A DNA stretch of 64,000 nucleotides. It comes from LMUY01 sp964242215. GTDB taxonomy: Bacteria > Pseudomonadota > Alphaproteobacteria > Acetobacterales > Acetobacteraceae. A program made the translations under genes and the position numbers. Shown in pieces: positions 34,067 to 44,669 of this stretch. The notes under the pieces were generated by a model. That model saw only the letters and a program-made list of their open reading frames with translations. It made no database searches and was not told the origin of the DNA. Each line of letters starts with the position of its first letter. Position 1 is the stretch's first letter. The DNA lies in contig CAXTCJ010000014.1 in assembly GCA_964242215.1 (NCBI GenBank), forward strand, positions 1 to 64,000, in the 5' to 3' direction.

Positions 34067-36928
34067 ATGATGGACATGCAATCCGAGACAACCAACCCGC
34101 TGAAGTCTCTCGAGCAACTCGGCCAGTCGCCCTGGCTCGACTTCATCGAGCGCAAGTTCCTCGCCGAGGGCAAGCTGCAGGAAATGATCGAGCGCGATGG
34201 GTTGAAGGGGATGACCTCCAACCCGTCCATCTTCGAGAAGGCGATGGGCCACGGCAGCAATTACGATGCCGGGTTCAAGGAATTGGCCGCCAAAGGCGAC
34301 ATAGACGCGCAGTCGATCTACGAACAACTCGCGATCACCGATATCCAGCACGCCGCCGACTTGCTGCGACCGGTTTACGACAAGACCAACCGCGTCGACG
34401 GCTACGTGTCGCTCGAAGTGTCGCCCTATCTCGCGTTGCGTACTGACGAGACGATCGCCGAGGCCCGCCGCCTGTGGAAGGCCGTCGGACGTGACAATCT
34501 GATGGTCAAAGTGCCCGGCACGGATCAGGGCACGCCCGCGATCAAGACGTTGATCGGCGACGGCATGAACATCAACGTGACGCTGCTGTTCAGCCAGCAG
34601 GCCTACAAAGATGTGGCCGAAGCATTCATCGCCGGACTGGAGAACTTCAAGTCGGCCGGCGGCGACGTGAGCCGGGTCGCGAGCGTTGCGAGTTTCTTCG
34701 TCAGCCGCATCGATACCCAAATCGACAAGCAGATCGACGAGCGCCTGAAGATCGGCGGGAACGACACCGCCGATCTGAAGCGCCTGCGCGGCAAGGTGGC
34801 GATCGCCAATGCCAAACTCGCGTACCAACACTATTTGTCGCTGATCGGCAGTGAGCGTTGGAAGAAGCTCTCTGCGGCAGGGGCCATGCCACAGCGGCTG
34901 CTATGGGCGAGCACGGGCGTCAAGGACAAGGCCTATCCGGATACGCTCTATGTCGAGGAGCTCATCGGGCGCGACACCGTCAACACCATGCCGCCCGCGA
35001 CAATGGACGCCTATCGCGAACATGGGCACGGCAAGGAAGCACTGACGGTCGGCGTGGACGACGCCAAGGAAATTCTGAGCACGGCGAAGCGGGTCGGGTT
35101 GGACCTCGATAAGGTCACCCACGACTTGGTGGAAGACGGCGTCAAGCAATTCGCCAAGGCCGCGGACGACCTGCTCGGCGCAGTGGCCGCCAAGCGCAAC
35201 GGCATGCTCGGTGATAAGCTGCTGCAAGTGTCGAGCACCCTGCCCGAGGATATGGGCAAGGCAGTCGAGCAGAGCCTCGACGCCTGGCGAGAGGGCGGCA
35301 AACTGCGCCAACTCTGGGCGCGCGACGCATCGTTGTGGACCGGCAAGGATGAGGGCAAGTGGCTTGCCTGGTTGGACATCGTGGCCGACCGAACCGCCGA
35401 TCTGAAGCAGTTGCAGGACTTTCAAGCCGAGATAAAGGCCGCCGGGTTCACTGACGTATTGCTGCTCGGCATGGGCGGTTCGAGCCTCGGTCCAGAAGTG
35501 TTGGCCGAAACGTTCGGCAAGCGCGGTGGCTTTCCGACGCTGCACGTGTTGGACAGCACCGACCCGCAGCAGATTGCCAGCTTCGAAAAGAAAGTGACGC
35601 TCGCGACCACGCTGGTGATCGTATCGAGCAAGTCGGGTGGCACGCTGGAGCCGAACATCCTCAAGGCGTACTTCTGGGACGCCATGCAGAAAGCGGTCGG
35701 CGAGGGCAAGGCGGGTGAGCACTTCGTCGCCGTTACCGACCCTGGTTCGCACATGCAGAAGGTCGCCGAGGGCGACAAATTCCGGCGCATTTTCTACGGC
35801 GACCCGGCGATTGGTGGCCGCTACTCAGTGCTGTCGAATTTCGGCATGGTTCCTGCGGCGGCGATGGGCCTGGATCTCGAGCAGTTCCTCACCTCCGCTG
35901 CCTTGATGGTGCGTGCTTGCGCCGCGGGCACGCCGCCGCTGCAGAATCCCGGCGTGCAACTCGGCACCGTTCTGGGCATCGGGGCCACGACGGGCCGTGA
36001 CAAGGTGACGATCGTCGCCTCTCCGCACATCCACGACGTCGGTGCCTGGCTGGAGCAGCTGCTGGCCGAGAGCACCGGCAAGCAGGGCCACGGGATCGTT
36101 CCGATCGACAACGAGCCTTTGGCGGACGCTTCGCATTACGGCACCGACCGGGTCTTTGCCTATCTGCGATTGAAGGACAGTCCCGACCCAGTGCAGGAGA
36201 AAGCGATCGAGGCATTGGCCAAGGCTGGCCAGCCTGTGGTGAAGGTGGAGTTCGCTAACACGCAGCAACTTGGCCAGGCGTTCTTCCTGTGGGAGTTCGC
36301 GACCGCGGTGGCTGGCTCGATCATCGGTATCGATGCATTCGATCAGCCCGATGTCGAAGCGAGCAAGATCGTCACCAAGAAGCTCACCAGCGCCTATAAC
36401 GACGACGGCAAGCTGCCGGACGAGACGCCGTTCCTCACCGACGGCGCTATCCAGCTGTTCAGTGACGCGAAGAATGCTGCCGAGCTGAGCAAGGCCGGCA
36501 CGACGCTGGCGGCCGTGATGAAGGTGCATCTCAGTCGACTGGGTGCTGGGGATTATGCCGCGCTGCTCGCCTATATCGAGCGCACGCCGGCGCATATTGA
36601 GCTGCTGCAAACGCTTCGGACCCACATCCGAGACGCCAAGAAGGTGGCCACCGTCGCCGAGTTCGGGCCACGGTTCCTGCACTCCACAGGCCAGGCCTAT
36701 AAGGGCGGGCCTAACAGCGGCGTTTTCACGCAGATCACGGCACAGGACGCCGCCGACCTTCCGGTTCCCGGCGAGCGCTACACGTTCAGCGTGGTCAAGG
36801 CCGCGCAGGCGCGCGGAGATTTCGACGTGCTTGCCGAGCGCGGTCGCCGGGCCCTGCGGGTTCACATCACCGGTGACCTCGAGGCCGGATTGCACACACT
36901 CGCCGCCGCCATCAGTGGCGCGCTTTGA
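34067..36928 (+). CDS. tal-pgi: Bifunctional transaldolase/glucose-6-phosphate isomerase
   Basis: A 953-residue fusion. Residues ~1-370 are transaldolase: the signature GMTSNPSIFEKAM is at 48-60 and the Schiff-base Lys148 is in DNLMVKVPGT. Residues ~380-953 are phosphoglucose isomerase: sugar-binding LLLGMGGSSLGPEV near 465, VSSKSGGTLEPN near 518, and catalytic residues beyond. The fusion couples the erythrose 4-phosphate/fructose 6-phosphate exchange to interconversion of fructose and glucose 6-phosphates, letting carbon recycle into the oxidative branch. Such fusions are known in Acetobacteraceae and a few other bacteria. The gcggag at 34056-34061 precedes ATG 34067; ATG 34073 is also possible. 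Confidence 0.95.
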   Translation: MMDMQSETTNPLKSLEQLGQSPWLDFIERKFLAEGKLQEMIERDGLKGMTSNPSIFEKAMGHGSNYDAGFKELAAKGDIDAQSIYEQLAITDIQHAADLLRPVYDKTNRVDGYVSLEVSPYLALRTDETIAEARRLWKAVGRDNLMVKVPGTDQGTPAIKTLIGDGMNINVTLLFSQQAYKDVAEAFIAGLENFKSAGGDVSRVASVASFFVSRIDTQIDKQIDERLKIGGNDTADLKRLRGKVAIANAKLAYQHYLSLIGSERWKKLSAAGAMPQRLLWASTGVKDKAYPDTLYVEELIGRDTVNTMPPATMDAYREHGHGKEALTVGVDDAKEILSTAKRVGLDLDKVTHDLVEDGVKQFAKAADDLLGAVAAKRNGMLGDKLLQVSSTLPEDMGKAVEQSLDAWREGGKLRQLWARDASLWTGKDEGKWLAWLDIVADRTADLKQLQDFQAEIKAAGFTDVLLLGMGGSSLGPEVLAETFGKRGGFPTLHVLDSTDPQQIASFEKKVTLATTLVIVSSKSGGTLEPNILKAYFWDAMQKAVGEGKAGEHFVAVTDPGSHMQKVAEGDKFRRIFYGDPAIGGRYSVLSNFGMVPAAAMGLDLEQFLTSAALMVRACAAGTPPLQNPGVQLGTVLGIGATTGRDKVTIVASPHIHDVGAWLEQLLAESTGKQGHGIVPIDNEPLADASHYGTDRVFAYLRLKDSPDPVQEKAIEALAKAGQPVVKVEFANTQQLGQAFFLWEFATAVAGSIIGIDAFDQPDVEASKIVTKKLTSAYNDDGKLPDETPFLTDGAIQLFSDAKNAAELSKAGTTLAAVMKVHLSRLGAGDYAALLAYIERTPAHIELLQTLRTHIRDAKKVATVAEFGPRFLHSTGQAYKGGPNSGVFTQITAQDAADLPVPGERYTFSVVKAAQARGDFDVLAERGRRALRVHITGDLEAGLHTLAAAISGAL

Positions 36929-36949
36929 AACTGACATAGGAGCAGCAGC

Positions 36950-37923
<974 letters not shown>

Positions 37924-37927
<4 letters not shown>

Positions 37928-39456
37928 GCGGAACTACCGGGGATTCCGAAGCGCTCGCCAAGACGGCCGAGCCTGCTCCCGCCTGCAAGATGGTTATTTT
38001 CGGCGCGAACGGTGACCTCACCAAGCGCCTGCTAATGCCGGCACTCTACAATCTGTCCGGCAACAAACTGCTCGACGACAAGTTCGAGGTTATCGGCGTC
38101 GACCGCGATCAAAGCACCGATGAGGAGTTCCAGGGTCGTCAGCAGACGATGATGGAAAGCTTCACACCGGCCGCTGGTGGGGAGTTTGCCGAGAAGCGCC
38201 TCAATACGGAGTGGTGGGGCTGGTTGAAGCCGCGGCTGCATTACATGCAGGGCGATTTCACCAAGCCCGAGGCGTTCCAGGCGCTGACCGACCGGTTGAA
38301 AGACGACAACGCGGTCTTCTATCTCGCCGTGGCGGACCGGTTTTTCGCCGGCATCATCGACATGCTGCACCAGGCCAAGCTCACGGAACAGAAAGACGGC
38401 ACGTTCCGACGGGTCGTGATCGAGAAGCCGTTCGGCCACGATCTTGCCTCCGCCAAGGAGCTGAACGCGCACATCCTCTCGGAACTTGACGAGAGCCAGA
38501 TCTACCGTATCGACCATTTCCTCGGCAAGGAAACGGTCCAGAACATCATGTCTTTGCGCTTCTCCAACGGCATCTTCGAGCCGCTTTGGAATCGCGACCA
38601 CATCGACAGCGTACAGATCACTGCAGCCGAGACGGTCGGCGTCGAGAAGCGCGGCAAGTTTTACGAGATCACCGGCGCTCTGCGGGATATGGTGCCGAAC
38701 CATATGTTCCAGCTACTCGCGATGACGACGATGGAGCCGCCCAACTCGTTCGACGCCGATGCCGTGCGCAGCGAGAAAGCGAAGGTGATCGACGCGATCC
38801 ACCAGATGACCCCGGCGGAGGTGGAGCGCAATGTCGTTCGTGGACAGTACTCCGCGGGGCACATGCCGGATGGCGACGTCGTCGGGTACACGCAGGAGCC
38901 GGACGTAGAGCCTGACTCCAAAACCGAGACGTTCATCGCGATCAAGCTGATGATCGACAATTGGCGTTGGGCCGGCGTGCCATTCTACCTGCGAACCGGC
39001 AAGCACATGTCCACTCGCACGACCGAGATCGCGATCACCTTCAAGCAGGCGCCCTTTGCTCTGTTCCGGGAAACGGCCGTCACGCAGATGATGCCGAACA
39101 CGCTGGTGTTGCACTTGCAGCCGCACGAAGGCATCTCGCTACACTTCAATGCCAAGCAGCCCGGGCAGATCGTGAAGCTCGACCCGGTCCGGATGGATTT
39201 TCGCTACGAAGATTTCTTCGAACTGAAGCCTTCTACCGGCTACGAAACGTTGATTTATGACGTGCTGATCGGCGAGCCAACGCTGTTCAACCGCGCCGAC
39301 AACATCGAGGCCGGTTGGAGAGGCGTGCAACCGATCCTGGACGCAGTGGCGACGGGTGGTTGCAAGATACAGACGTACGCCGCCGGAACGGACGGCCCGG
39401 CCGCAGCCCAGGCACTGCTCTCGCTGGAAGGCCGCCACTGGAAGCCGTTGACTTGA
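37924..39456 (+). CDS. zwf: Glucose-6-phosphate dehydrogenase
   Basis: Catalyses the first oxidative step, glucose 6-phosphate to 6-phosphogluconolactone. The 510-residue product carries the coenzyme loop VIFGANGDLTKRLL at 24-37, the active-site signature RIDHFLGKETVQN near 193-205, and the substrate/structural-site block FYLRTGKHM near 354-362. Length is typical. ATG 37924 overlaps the gnd stop (ATGA), so translation is coupled. The 3' end overlaps the TTG start of the next gene (TTGA). Confidence 0.95.
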
Positions 39457-40253
39457 TCAAGCTCGTAGTCTCGGACGTGGACGGAACCATGGTGACCAGC
39501 GAGAAGCTGCTCACCAAGGCGACCATCGACGCCGCGCACCGCTTGCATGCGGCGGGGATCGCGCTCGCATTGGTCAGTAGCCGCCCGCCGCGCGGGATGG
39601 CGTTTCTGACCATGGATCTCGGATTGACGGGCCCGCTCGGCGGCTTTAACGGCGCCACCATCCTGGCCCCTGATGGCGCCGTCATCGACGAGCTGTTTGT
39701 CCCGGAAGCCGCCGTGCGCGCTAGCATTGCGATGTTCGAGCAGCGCGGCATCCATCCTTGGCTGTTCGCAGACAACCAGTGGTTCATCAAGGATATCGAA
39801 GGCGACTACGTGTCGAAGGAGCGGCGCACCATCCGGTTTGAACCAACGGTCGTTGATGATTTCACACCCTTTGTCGGCCGCTGCGGCAAGGTCGTCGGCG
39901 CGTCGAAGCATTTCGACATGCTGGAAGTTTGCGAGACGGACCTGCAGGCCGACCTGGGGGCAACCGCCAACGCTCATCGGTCTCAGCGTTACTATTTGGA
40001 CGTAACCAATCCGCAGGCCGACAAGGGCACCGCGGTGCGAGCATTCGCCAAGTGGTTCGGTGTCGATATCGCCGACGTTTGCGCGGTCGGCGATCAGCAC
40101 AACGATGTGCCGATGTTCCGCGTCGCCGGGCACAGCGTCGCCATGGGCAACGCTCCGGCCGACGTTGCGGCTGAAGCCAAGCAGCACACGACCTCCAACG
40201 AGGATGATGGCTGGGCGGCTGCGATCGACCGCTTCGTCCTGCCCCACGCATAG
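39453..40253 (+). CDS. Cof-type HAD-IIB phosphatase, paralogue 1
   Basis: A 266-residue HAD hydrolase with a C2B cap. Motif I is VVSDVDGTMV at 6-15 (nucleophile and acid Asp), motif II SSRPP, and motif IV GDQHNDVPMF. Cof-type enzymes remove phosphate from sugar phosphates and cofactors. The start TTG 39453 overlaps the zwf TGA (TTGA), and no ATG lies near. It is followed after 10 bases by a clear paralogue, and the pair sits between zwf and pgl, so both probably act on a pathway intermediate or damaged by-product; the substrate is unknown. Confidence 0.85.
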   Translation: MIKLVVSDVDGTMVTSEKLLTKATIDAAHRLHAAGIALALVSSRPPRGMAFLTMDLGLTGPLGGFNGATILAPDGAVIDELFVPEAAVRASIAMFEQRGIHPWLFADNQWFIKDIEGDYVSKERRTIRFEPTVVDDFTPFVGRCGKVVGASKHFDMLEVCETDLQADLGATANAHRSQRYYLDVTNPQADKGTAVRAFAKWFGVDIADVCAVGDQHNDVPMFRVAGHSVAMGNAPADVAAEAKQHTTSNEDDGWAAAIDRFVLPHA

Positions 40254-40263
40254 GATTGCCCTA

Positions 40264-41082
40264 ATGGCCCGCCCCCGCCCGAAGAAGATCTCCCTGTTCT
40301 TGGCCGACGTCGACGGGACGTTGGTGACCAAAGACAAGGTGTTGACCGACCGTGCCCAGAAAGCCGTGCGCGACCTGGAAGCGCACGGCATAAAATTCGC
40401 AATCACCAGTGGCCGGCCGCCGAAGGGCATGAAGATGCTGTTCGAGCCGCTGAAGATCACGACCCCGATCGCCGGGTTCAACGGCGGGCTGTTCGTGAAA
40501 TCGGACCTGAGCATCATCGAGAGCCGCACGCTCGACCCGGCAGCCGCGAAGAAAACAGCGGCGTTGATCGAGCAGCAAGGTCTGGACGTGTGGGTCTACA
40601 GCGGCGATGACTGGCTGCTCCGCGACCTGGACGCGCCGCACCGCGAACGCGAACAACACACGGTGCAGTTCCCACCCAAGGTCGTGAAGACGTTCAGCGA
40701 CGAACAGCTGAAAACGGCGGTGAAGATCGTCGGCGTTAGCGACGATCTGGACAAGGTCGCGACCTGCGAGAAGGCAGTGCAGGAGGCGCTTGGCAAAACC
40801 GTTTCCGCCGCGCGCTCGCAGCCATACTATCTGGACGTAACCCATCCGGACGCCAATAAGGGAGCCGTCGTGGCTTATCTCTCGCGCACGCTGGGGATCG
40901 ACCCGTCGGAGATCGCGACCATCGGCGACCAACCGAATGACGTGCTGATGTTCAAACCCAGCGGCTTCGCGATTGCGATGGGCAATGCCAGTGAGGCCGT
41001 CCAAGGCGAGGCCGACGCCGTGACCGATAGTTATGACGACGAAGGCTTTGCCAAGGCGGTTGAAAAGTTCCTGCTATCATGA
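40264..41082 (+). CDS. Cof-type HAD-IIB phosphatase, paralogue 2
   Basis: A 272-residue HAD-IIB phosphatase, a tandem paralogue of the previous gene. It shares the layout DVDGTxVTxxKxLT, then SGRPPKGM, PIAGFNGG, RSQPYYLDVTHPDANKG and GDQPNDVLMF. All four HAD motifs appear intact, so neither copy looks like a pseudogene. The two differ throughout, so the duplication is old. ATG 40264 has only a weak ribosome site. The stop overlaps the pgl start as ATGA. Confidence 0.85.
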   Translation: MARPRPKKISLFLADVDGTLVTKDKVLTDRAQKAVRDLEAHGIKFAITSGRPPKGMKMLFEPLKITTPIAGFNGGLFVKSDLSIIESRTLDPAAAKKTAALIEQQGLDVWVYSGDDWLLRDLDAPHREREQHTVQFPPKVVKTFSDEQLKTAVKIVGVSDDLDKVATCEKAVQEALGKTVSAARSQPYYLDVTHPDANKGAVVAYLSRTLGIDPSEIATIGDQPNDVLMFKPSGFAIAMGNASEAVQGEADAVTDSYDDEGFAKAVEKFLLS

Positions 41083-41792
41083 ACAGCGAAACGATCATCC
41101 TCAAGGATGCGACCGCCGTCGCACAGCACGTAGCCGAGTGGCTGTTGGCGCAGGCGATGGCCAAACAGGGCGCCTTTGCAATCGGGCTGTCCGGCGGATC
41201 GACCCCCAAGACGCTGTACGCCCTCCTCGCCACCGACGCGTTTCGCGACCGGTTCCCGTGGCACCGAACACACCTGTTCTTCGGCGACGAGCGGTTCGTT
41301 CCGCACGATCACCCCGATAGCAACTACCGCATGGCCCGGGAGGCGATGATCGACCATGTTCCGATCCCGGCGGCGCAGGTGCATCCCTGGCAGACCGACG
41401 GCGATCCGGAGCACGCGGCCCTGCACTACGCCGATACACTGAAGCGATACTACGGGGCTGACACGTTGGACCCGGCCCGGCCCCTGTTTGACGTGCAACT
41501 GCTGGGTCTCGGCGAAGACGGGCATACCGCGTCGCTCTTCCCAGGCGTCGCGGCGCTGAACGAGCGCACCGCGTGGACCGCCGCCGTGATCGGTGCGAAG
41601 CCGGAGCCGCGGTTGACGCTCACTTACCCTGTGCTGGACAGCAGCCACGTGGTGGGCTTCCTCGCGGTCGGCGACGGCAAGCGCGCGATCCTCGCCCGCC
41701 TCATTGCCGGCGACACCTCCCTGCCCGCATCCCACGTGGAGCCCGTTGGCAAACGCATTCTGTTCACCGACGAGGCCGCCGCGGCAACATGA
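41079..41792 (+). CDS. pgl: 6-phosphogluconolactonase
   Basis: Hydrolyses 6-phosphogluconolactone made by Zwf to 6-phosphogluconate. The 237-residue product has GLSGGSTPKTLYALLA near 36-51, the HLFFGDERFVPHDHPDSNYR block near 65-84, and LLGLGEDGHTASLFPG near 140-155, all hallmarks of the NagB-like lactonase (DevB) family. Its start overlaps the HAD stop (ATGA) and its stop overlaps the rpiA start (ATGA). Confidence 0.94.
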   Translation: MNSETIILKDATAVAQHVAEWLLAQAMAKQGAFAIGLSGGSTPKTLYALLATDAFRDRFPWHRTHLFFGDERFVPHDHPDSNYRMAREAMIDHVPIPAAQVHPWQTDGDPEHAALHYADTLKRYYGADTLDPARPLFDVQLLGLGEDGHTASLFPGVAALNERTAWTAAVIGAKPEPRLTLTYPVLDSSHVVGFLAVGDGKRAILARLIAGDTSLPASHVEPVGKRILFTDEAAAAT

Positions 41793-42481
41793 CCGAGGAT
41801 CCGAACGCCGCCCTGAAACGCGATGCGGCGGAGGCGGCGGCAGCGTTGGTGACCGACGGGATGGTGGTCGGGCTCGGCACCGGGTCAACAGCGACGTTCG
41901 CCATCGCCAAGCTCATCGAGCGGGTGCGCGACGGGCTGCGCATCACCGCGGTGCCCACCTCCGAGCGTAGCGCAGTGCAGGCCCGGGACGGGGGCATTCC
42001 ACTGATCGAACTCGGTGCCGAGACGAGACTGGATGTCACGATCGACGGCGCCGATGCCGTAGCGCGCGGATCACTTGACCTCGTAAAGGGCCTCGGCGGG
42101 GCACTGCTCCGCGAGAAGATCGTGGCGCAGGCGACAGACAAACTGCTGATCGTTGTCGATGCGAGCAAGATCGTGGATCGGCTTGGAAGCAACACGCCCG
42201 TGCCGGTGGAGGTGACGCCGTTTGCGTGGCTCGCGACGTCCGGTCATTTGACGGCGCTGGGCGCCCGCGCGGTGCTACGGGTCGACGGCTCGGGCAAGCC
42301 GTTTCATACCGATGGCGGCAACTTCATCCTCGACTGTCACATGCCCCCCATCGGCGACCCCGCTGAGTTGGACCGCGCGATGCAGGCGATCGTTGGCGTG
42401 ATGGAGACCGGATTGTTCATCGCGCGCGCCCATACCGTTTTCGTTGCGGATCCAGCCGGTGTGCGGACGCTCAGCCGATGA
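41789..42481 (+). CDS. rpiA: Ribose-5-phosphate isomerase A
   Basis: Interconverts ribulose and ribose 5-phosphates. The 230-residue product shows GLGTGSTATFAI near 27-38, IDGADAVARG with the catalytic Asp region near 84-93, KGLGGALLREKIVA near 98-111, and the closing GNFILDCH near 172-179. ATG 41789 overlaps the pgl stop (ATGA), and its own stop overlaps the gntK start (ATGA). A longer frame to 41573 only runs through pgl in another frame. Confidence 0.94.
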   Translation: MTEDPNAALKRDAAEAAAALVTDGMVVGLGTGSTATFAIAKLIERVRDGLRITAVPTSERSAVQARDGGIPLIELGAETRLDVTIDGADAVARGSLDLVKGLGGALLREKIVAQATDKLLIVVDASKIVDRLGSNTPVPVEVTPFAWLATSGHLTALGARAVLRVDGSGKPFHTDGGNFILDCHMPPIGDPAELDRAMQAIVGVMETGLFIARAHTVFVADPAGVRTLSR

Positions 42482-42978
42482 GCCGCGTGGTGGTGATCAT
42501 GGGCGTGTCGGGCTCGGGCAAGACGACGATCGCGAAGCGTGTTGCCGGTGAACTCGGCTGGATGTTTCAGGAGGGCGACGTGCTGCACCCGGCCGCCAAC
42601 GTGGCGAAGATGGCGGCCGGCCATGCGCTAACCGACGAGGACCGCGCACCCTGGCTCGCCATCATTGCGGCCTGGATTGCAGATAGGCTGCGTTCGGGTG
42701 AGAACGGGCTCATCACATGCTCCGCGCTCAAGCGCAGCTACCGGGAGCAGATTGGCAATGGCAAGCCCGGCGTTCAGATCGTCTACCTGCATGGCGATCG
42801 CGCGACGCTGGACGCGCATGTCGGTGCGCGGCACCACGAGTTCATGCCGGTGTCGTTGCTGGACAGCCAATTGGCCACCCTGGAGGAGCCCGCTGCGGAC
42901 GAGCATGTGATCGAGGTGGATGTCGGCGGCACGGTGGACCACACGGTGGCCGAAGTCGTCCGGCAGCTCCAAGCCTGA
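42478..42978 (+). CDS. gntK: Gluconokinase
   Basis: Phosphorylates gluconate to 6-phosphogluconate, feeding gnd directly. The 166-residue product has the P-loop VIMGVSGSGKTT at 6-17, FQEGDVLHPAANVAKM (gluconate-binding region, 30-45), and CSALKRSYR near 81-89. It is the last gene of the operon. Its presence fits control of the operon by a gluconate-responsive repressor acting at the inverted sites upstream of tkt. A 12-bp hairpin covers its stop codon. Confidence 0.93.
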   Translation: MSRVVVIMGVSGSGKTTIAKRVAGELGWMFQEGDVLHPAANVAKMAAGHALTDEDRAPWLAIIAAWIADRLRSGENGLITCSALKRSYREQIGNGKPGVQIVYLHGDRATLDAHVGARHHEFMPVSLLDSQLATLEEPAADEHVIEVDVGGTVDHTVAEVVRQLQA

Positions 42979-42988
42979 GCTGCCGGAC
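42958..42988. terminator. Strong hairpin between gntK and groEL
   Basis: GTCCGGCAGCTC (42958-42969), a 7-base loop caagcct and GAGCTGCCGGAC (42977-42988) form a perfect 12-bp stem. It spans the gntK stop and lies just beyond the stop of the convergent groEL. There is no T tract on either side, so it is either a bidirectional terminator of the non-canonical type or a 3'-end stabiliser for both transcripts. Confidence 0.6.
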
Positions 42989-42996
42989 GGGTTAGG

Positions 42997-44607
42997 CTAG
43001 TCTTCGGAGTCGTCCTTCTCCGGCTTGGCGACGTGCTCGGATACCATCGCCTCGGTCGTGATCAAAAGCCCGGCGATCGAAGCCGCATTCTGCAAAGCAA
43101 CCCGGACCACCTTGGTTGGATCGACGATGCCGGCAACGACCATGTCCTTGAACTCGCCACTCTGGGCATCGAAGCCGTAGTTGTAGTCGGCGTTCTCGAT
43201 GATCTTGCTGGCGATCACCGCGCCATCCTCACCCGCATTGGCCGCGATCTGACGCAGCGGCGTCTGAACGGCCTTGCGGACGATCTCGATGCCGAACTTC
43301 TGCTCGGCATTTAGCGGGTTCAGCTGCGCGAGGATGATGGATGCGCGGGCAAGCGCCACACCGCCACCCGGCACGATGCCTTCCTGCACGGCCGCGCGCG
43401 TCGCGTGCAGCGCGTCGTCCACGCGATCCTTGCGCTCCTTCACCTCGACCTCGCTGCTGCCGCCGACGCGGATCACCGCGACACCACCGGCAAGCTTGGC
43501 CAGACGCTCCTGCAGCTTCTCGCGGTCGTAGTCGGAGGTGGTCTCCTCGACCTGAGCACGGATCTGCGCCACGCGCCCCTTGATGTCGTCGGCCGACCCG
43601 GCGCCCTCGACAACCGTCGTGGTCTCCTTCTCGATCAGCACGCGCTTGGCCCGGCCCAGCATGTCGAGCGTGACGTTCTCCAGCTTGATGCCGAGATCCT
43701 CGGAGATCACCTGGCCGCCCGTCAGCACGGCCAGGTCCTCGAGCATCGCCTTGCGACGATCACCGAAGCCCGGCGCCTTGACGGCCGCGACCTTCAGGCC
43801 GCCGCGCAGCTTGTTCACCACCAGGGTGGCGAGCGCCTCGCCCTCGATGTCCTCGGCGATGATCAGCAGCGGCGCACCGGATTGCACGACGCTCTCGAGT
43901 AGCGGAAGCAGCGCCTGCAGGCCGGACAGCTTCTTCTCGTGGATGAGAATGTACGGGTCGTGCAGCTCCGCCAGCATCTTCTCGGGGTTGGTGATGAAGT
44001 ACGGGCTGAGATAGCCACGGTCGAACTGCATCCCTTCGACCACGTCCAGCTCGGTCTCCATCCCCTTGGCCTCTTCCACGGTGATGACGCCGTCATTGCC
44101 GACGCGCTGCATCGCCGAGGCGATCATGCGGCCGATCTCAGACTCGCCATTGGCGCTGACGGTGCCGACCTGGGCAGTTTCCGCCTCGGTGGTGATGGTC
44201 TTGGACCGGCGTGCCAGTTCCTCGACCAGCGCGGTCACGGCCTTGTCGATGCCGCGCTTCAGCTCCATCGGCGCAAGCCCGGCGGCCACGCCCTTGCCGC
44301 CCTCGCGCACGATGGCCTGGGCCAGCACGATCGCGGTCGTGGTGCCGTCACCGGCGAGGTCGTTCGTCTTGGTGGCGACCTCACGGAGCAATTGCGCCCC
44401 CATGTTGCAGCTCTTGTCGGCGAGCTCGATCTCCTTGGCGACGCTGACGCCGTCCTTAGTGATCCGCGGTGCGCCGTAGCTCTTGTCGATCAGCACGTTG
44501 CGGCCCTTGGGGCCGAGCGTCACTTTTACTGCATCGGCCAGCATATCCACGCCCTGCAGCATCCGGGCACGAGCATTCGCGCCGAACCGTACGTCCTTGG
44601 CAGCCAT
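42997..44607 (-). CDS. groL: 60-kDa chaperonin GroEL, tail-less paralogue
   Basis: GroEL forms the tetradecameric folding chamber, closed by GroES. The 536-residue product has the complete ATPase core: VTLGPKGRN near 29-37, NDLAGDGTTTAIVLAQA near 82-98, and FGDRRKAMLEDLAVLTGG near 281-298. It ends VSEHVAKPEKDDSED, with no Gly-Gly-Met repeats, which line the cavity floor in standard GroEL. The sequence also departs from usual forms (SCNMGAQLL, IAEDIEGEA), so this may be a secondary chaperonin rather than the sole one. It follows groES by 62 bases in the same operon. Confidence 0.93.
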   Translation of the reverse strand: MAAKDVRFGANARARMLQGVDMLADAVKVTLGPKGRNVLIDKSYGAPRITKDGVSVAKEIELADKSCNMGAQLLREVATKTNDLAGDGTTTAIVLAQAIVREGGKGVAAGLAPMELKRGIDKAVTALVEELARRSKTITTEAETAQVGTVSANGESEIGRMIASAMQRVGNDGVITVEEAKGMETELDVVEGMQFDRGYLSPYFITNPEKMLAELHDPYILIHEKKLSGLQALLPLLESVVQSGAPLLIIAEDIEGEALATLVVNKLRGGLKVAAVKAPGFGDRRKAMLEDLAVLTGGQVISEDLGIKLENVTLDMLGRAKRVLIEKETTTVVEGAGSADDIKGRVAQIRAQVEETTSDYDREKLQERLAKLAGGVAVIRVGGSSEVEVKERKDRVDDALHATRAAVQEGIVPGGGVALARASIILAQLNPLNAEQKFGIEIVRKAVQTPLRQIAANAGEDGAVIASKIIENADYNYGFDAQSGEFKDMVVAGIVDPTKVVRVALQNAASIAGLLITTEAMVSEHVAKPEKDDSED

Positions 44608-44669
44608 GTATTAGGTCTTTCCTGTCGTCGAGCGCGCCGCAATCGAGGCGGCGCAAAAATCTTGGTCGA

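Noticed and set aside
31845..34091. A 748-codon minus-strand open frame over transketolase
   Set aside because: It is antisense to a well-supported transketolase gene and has shadow-type composition.
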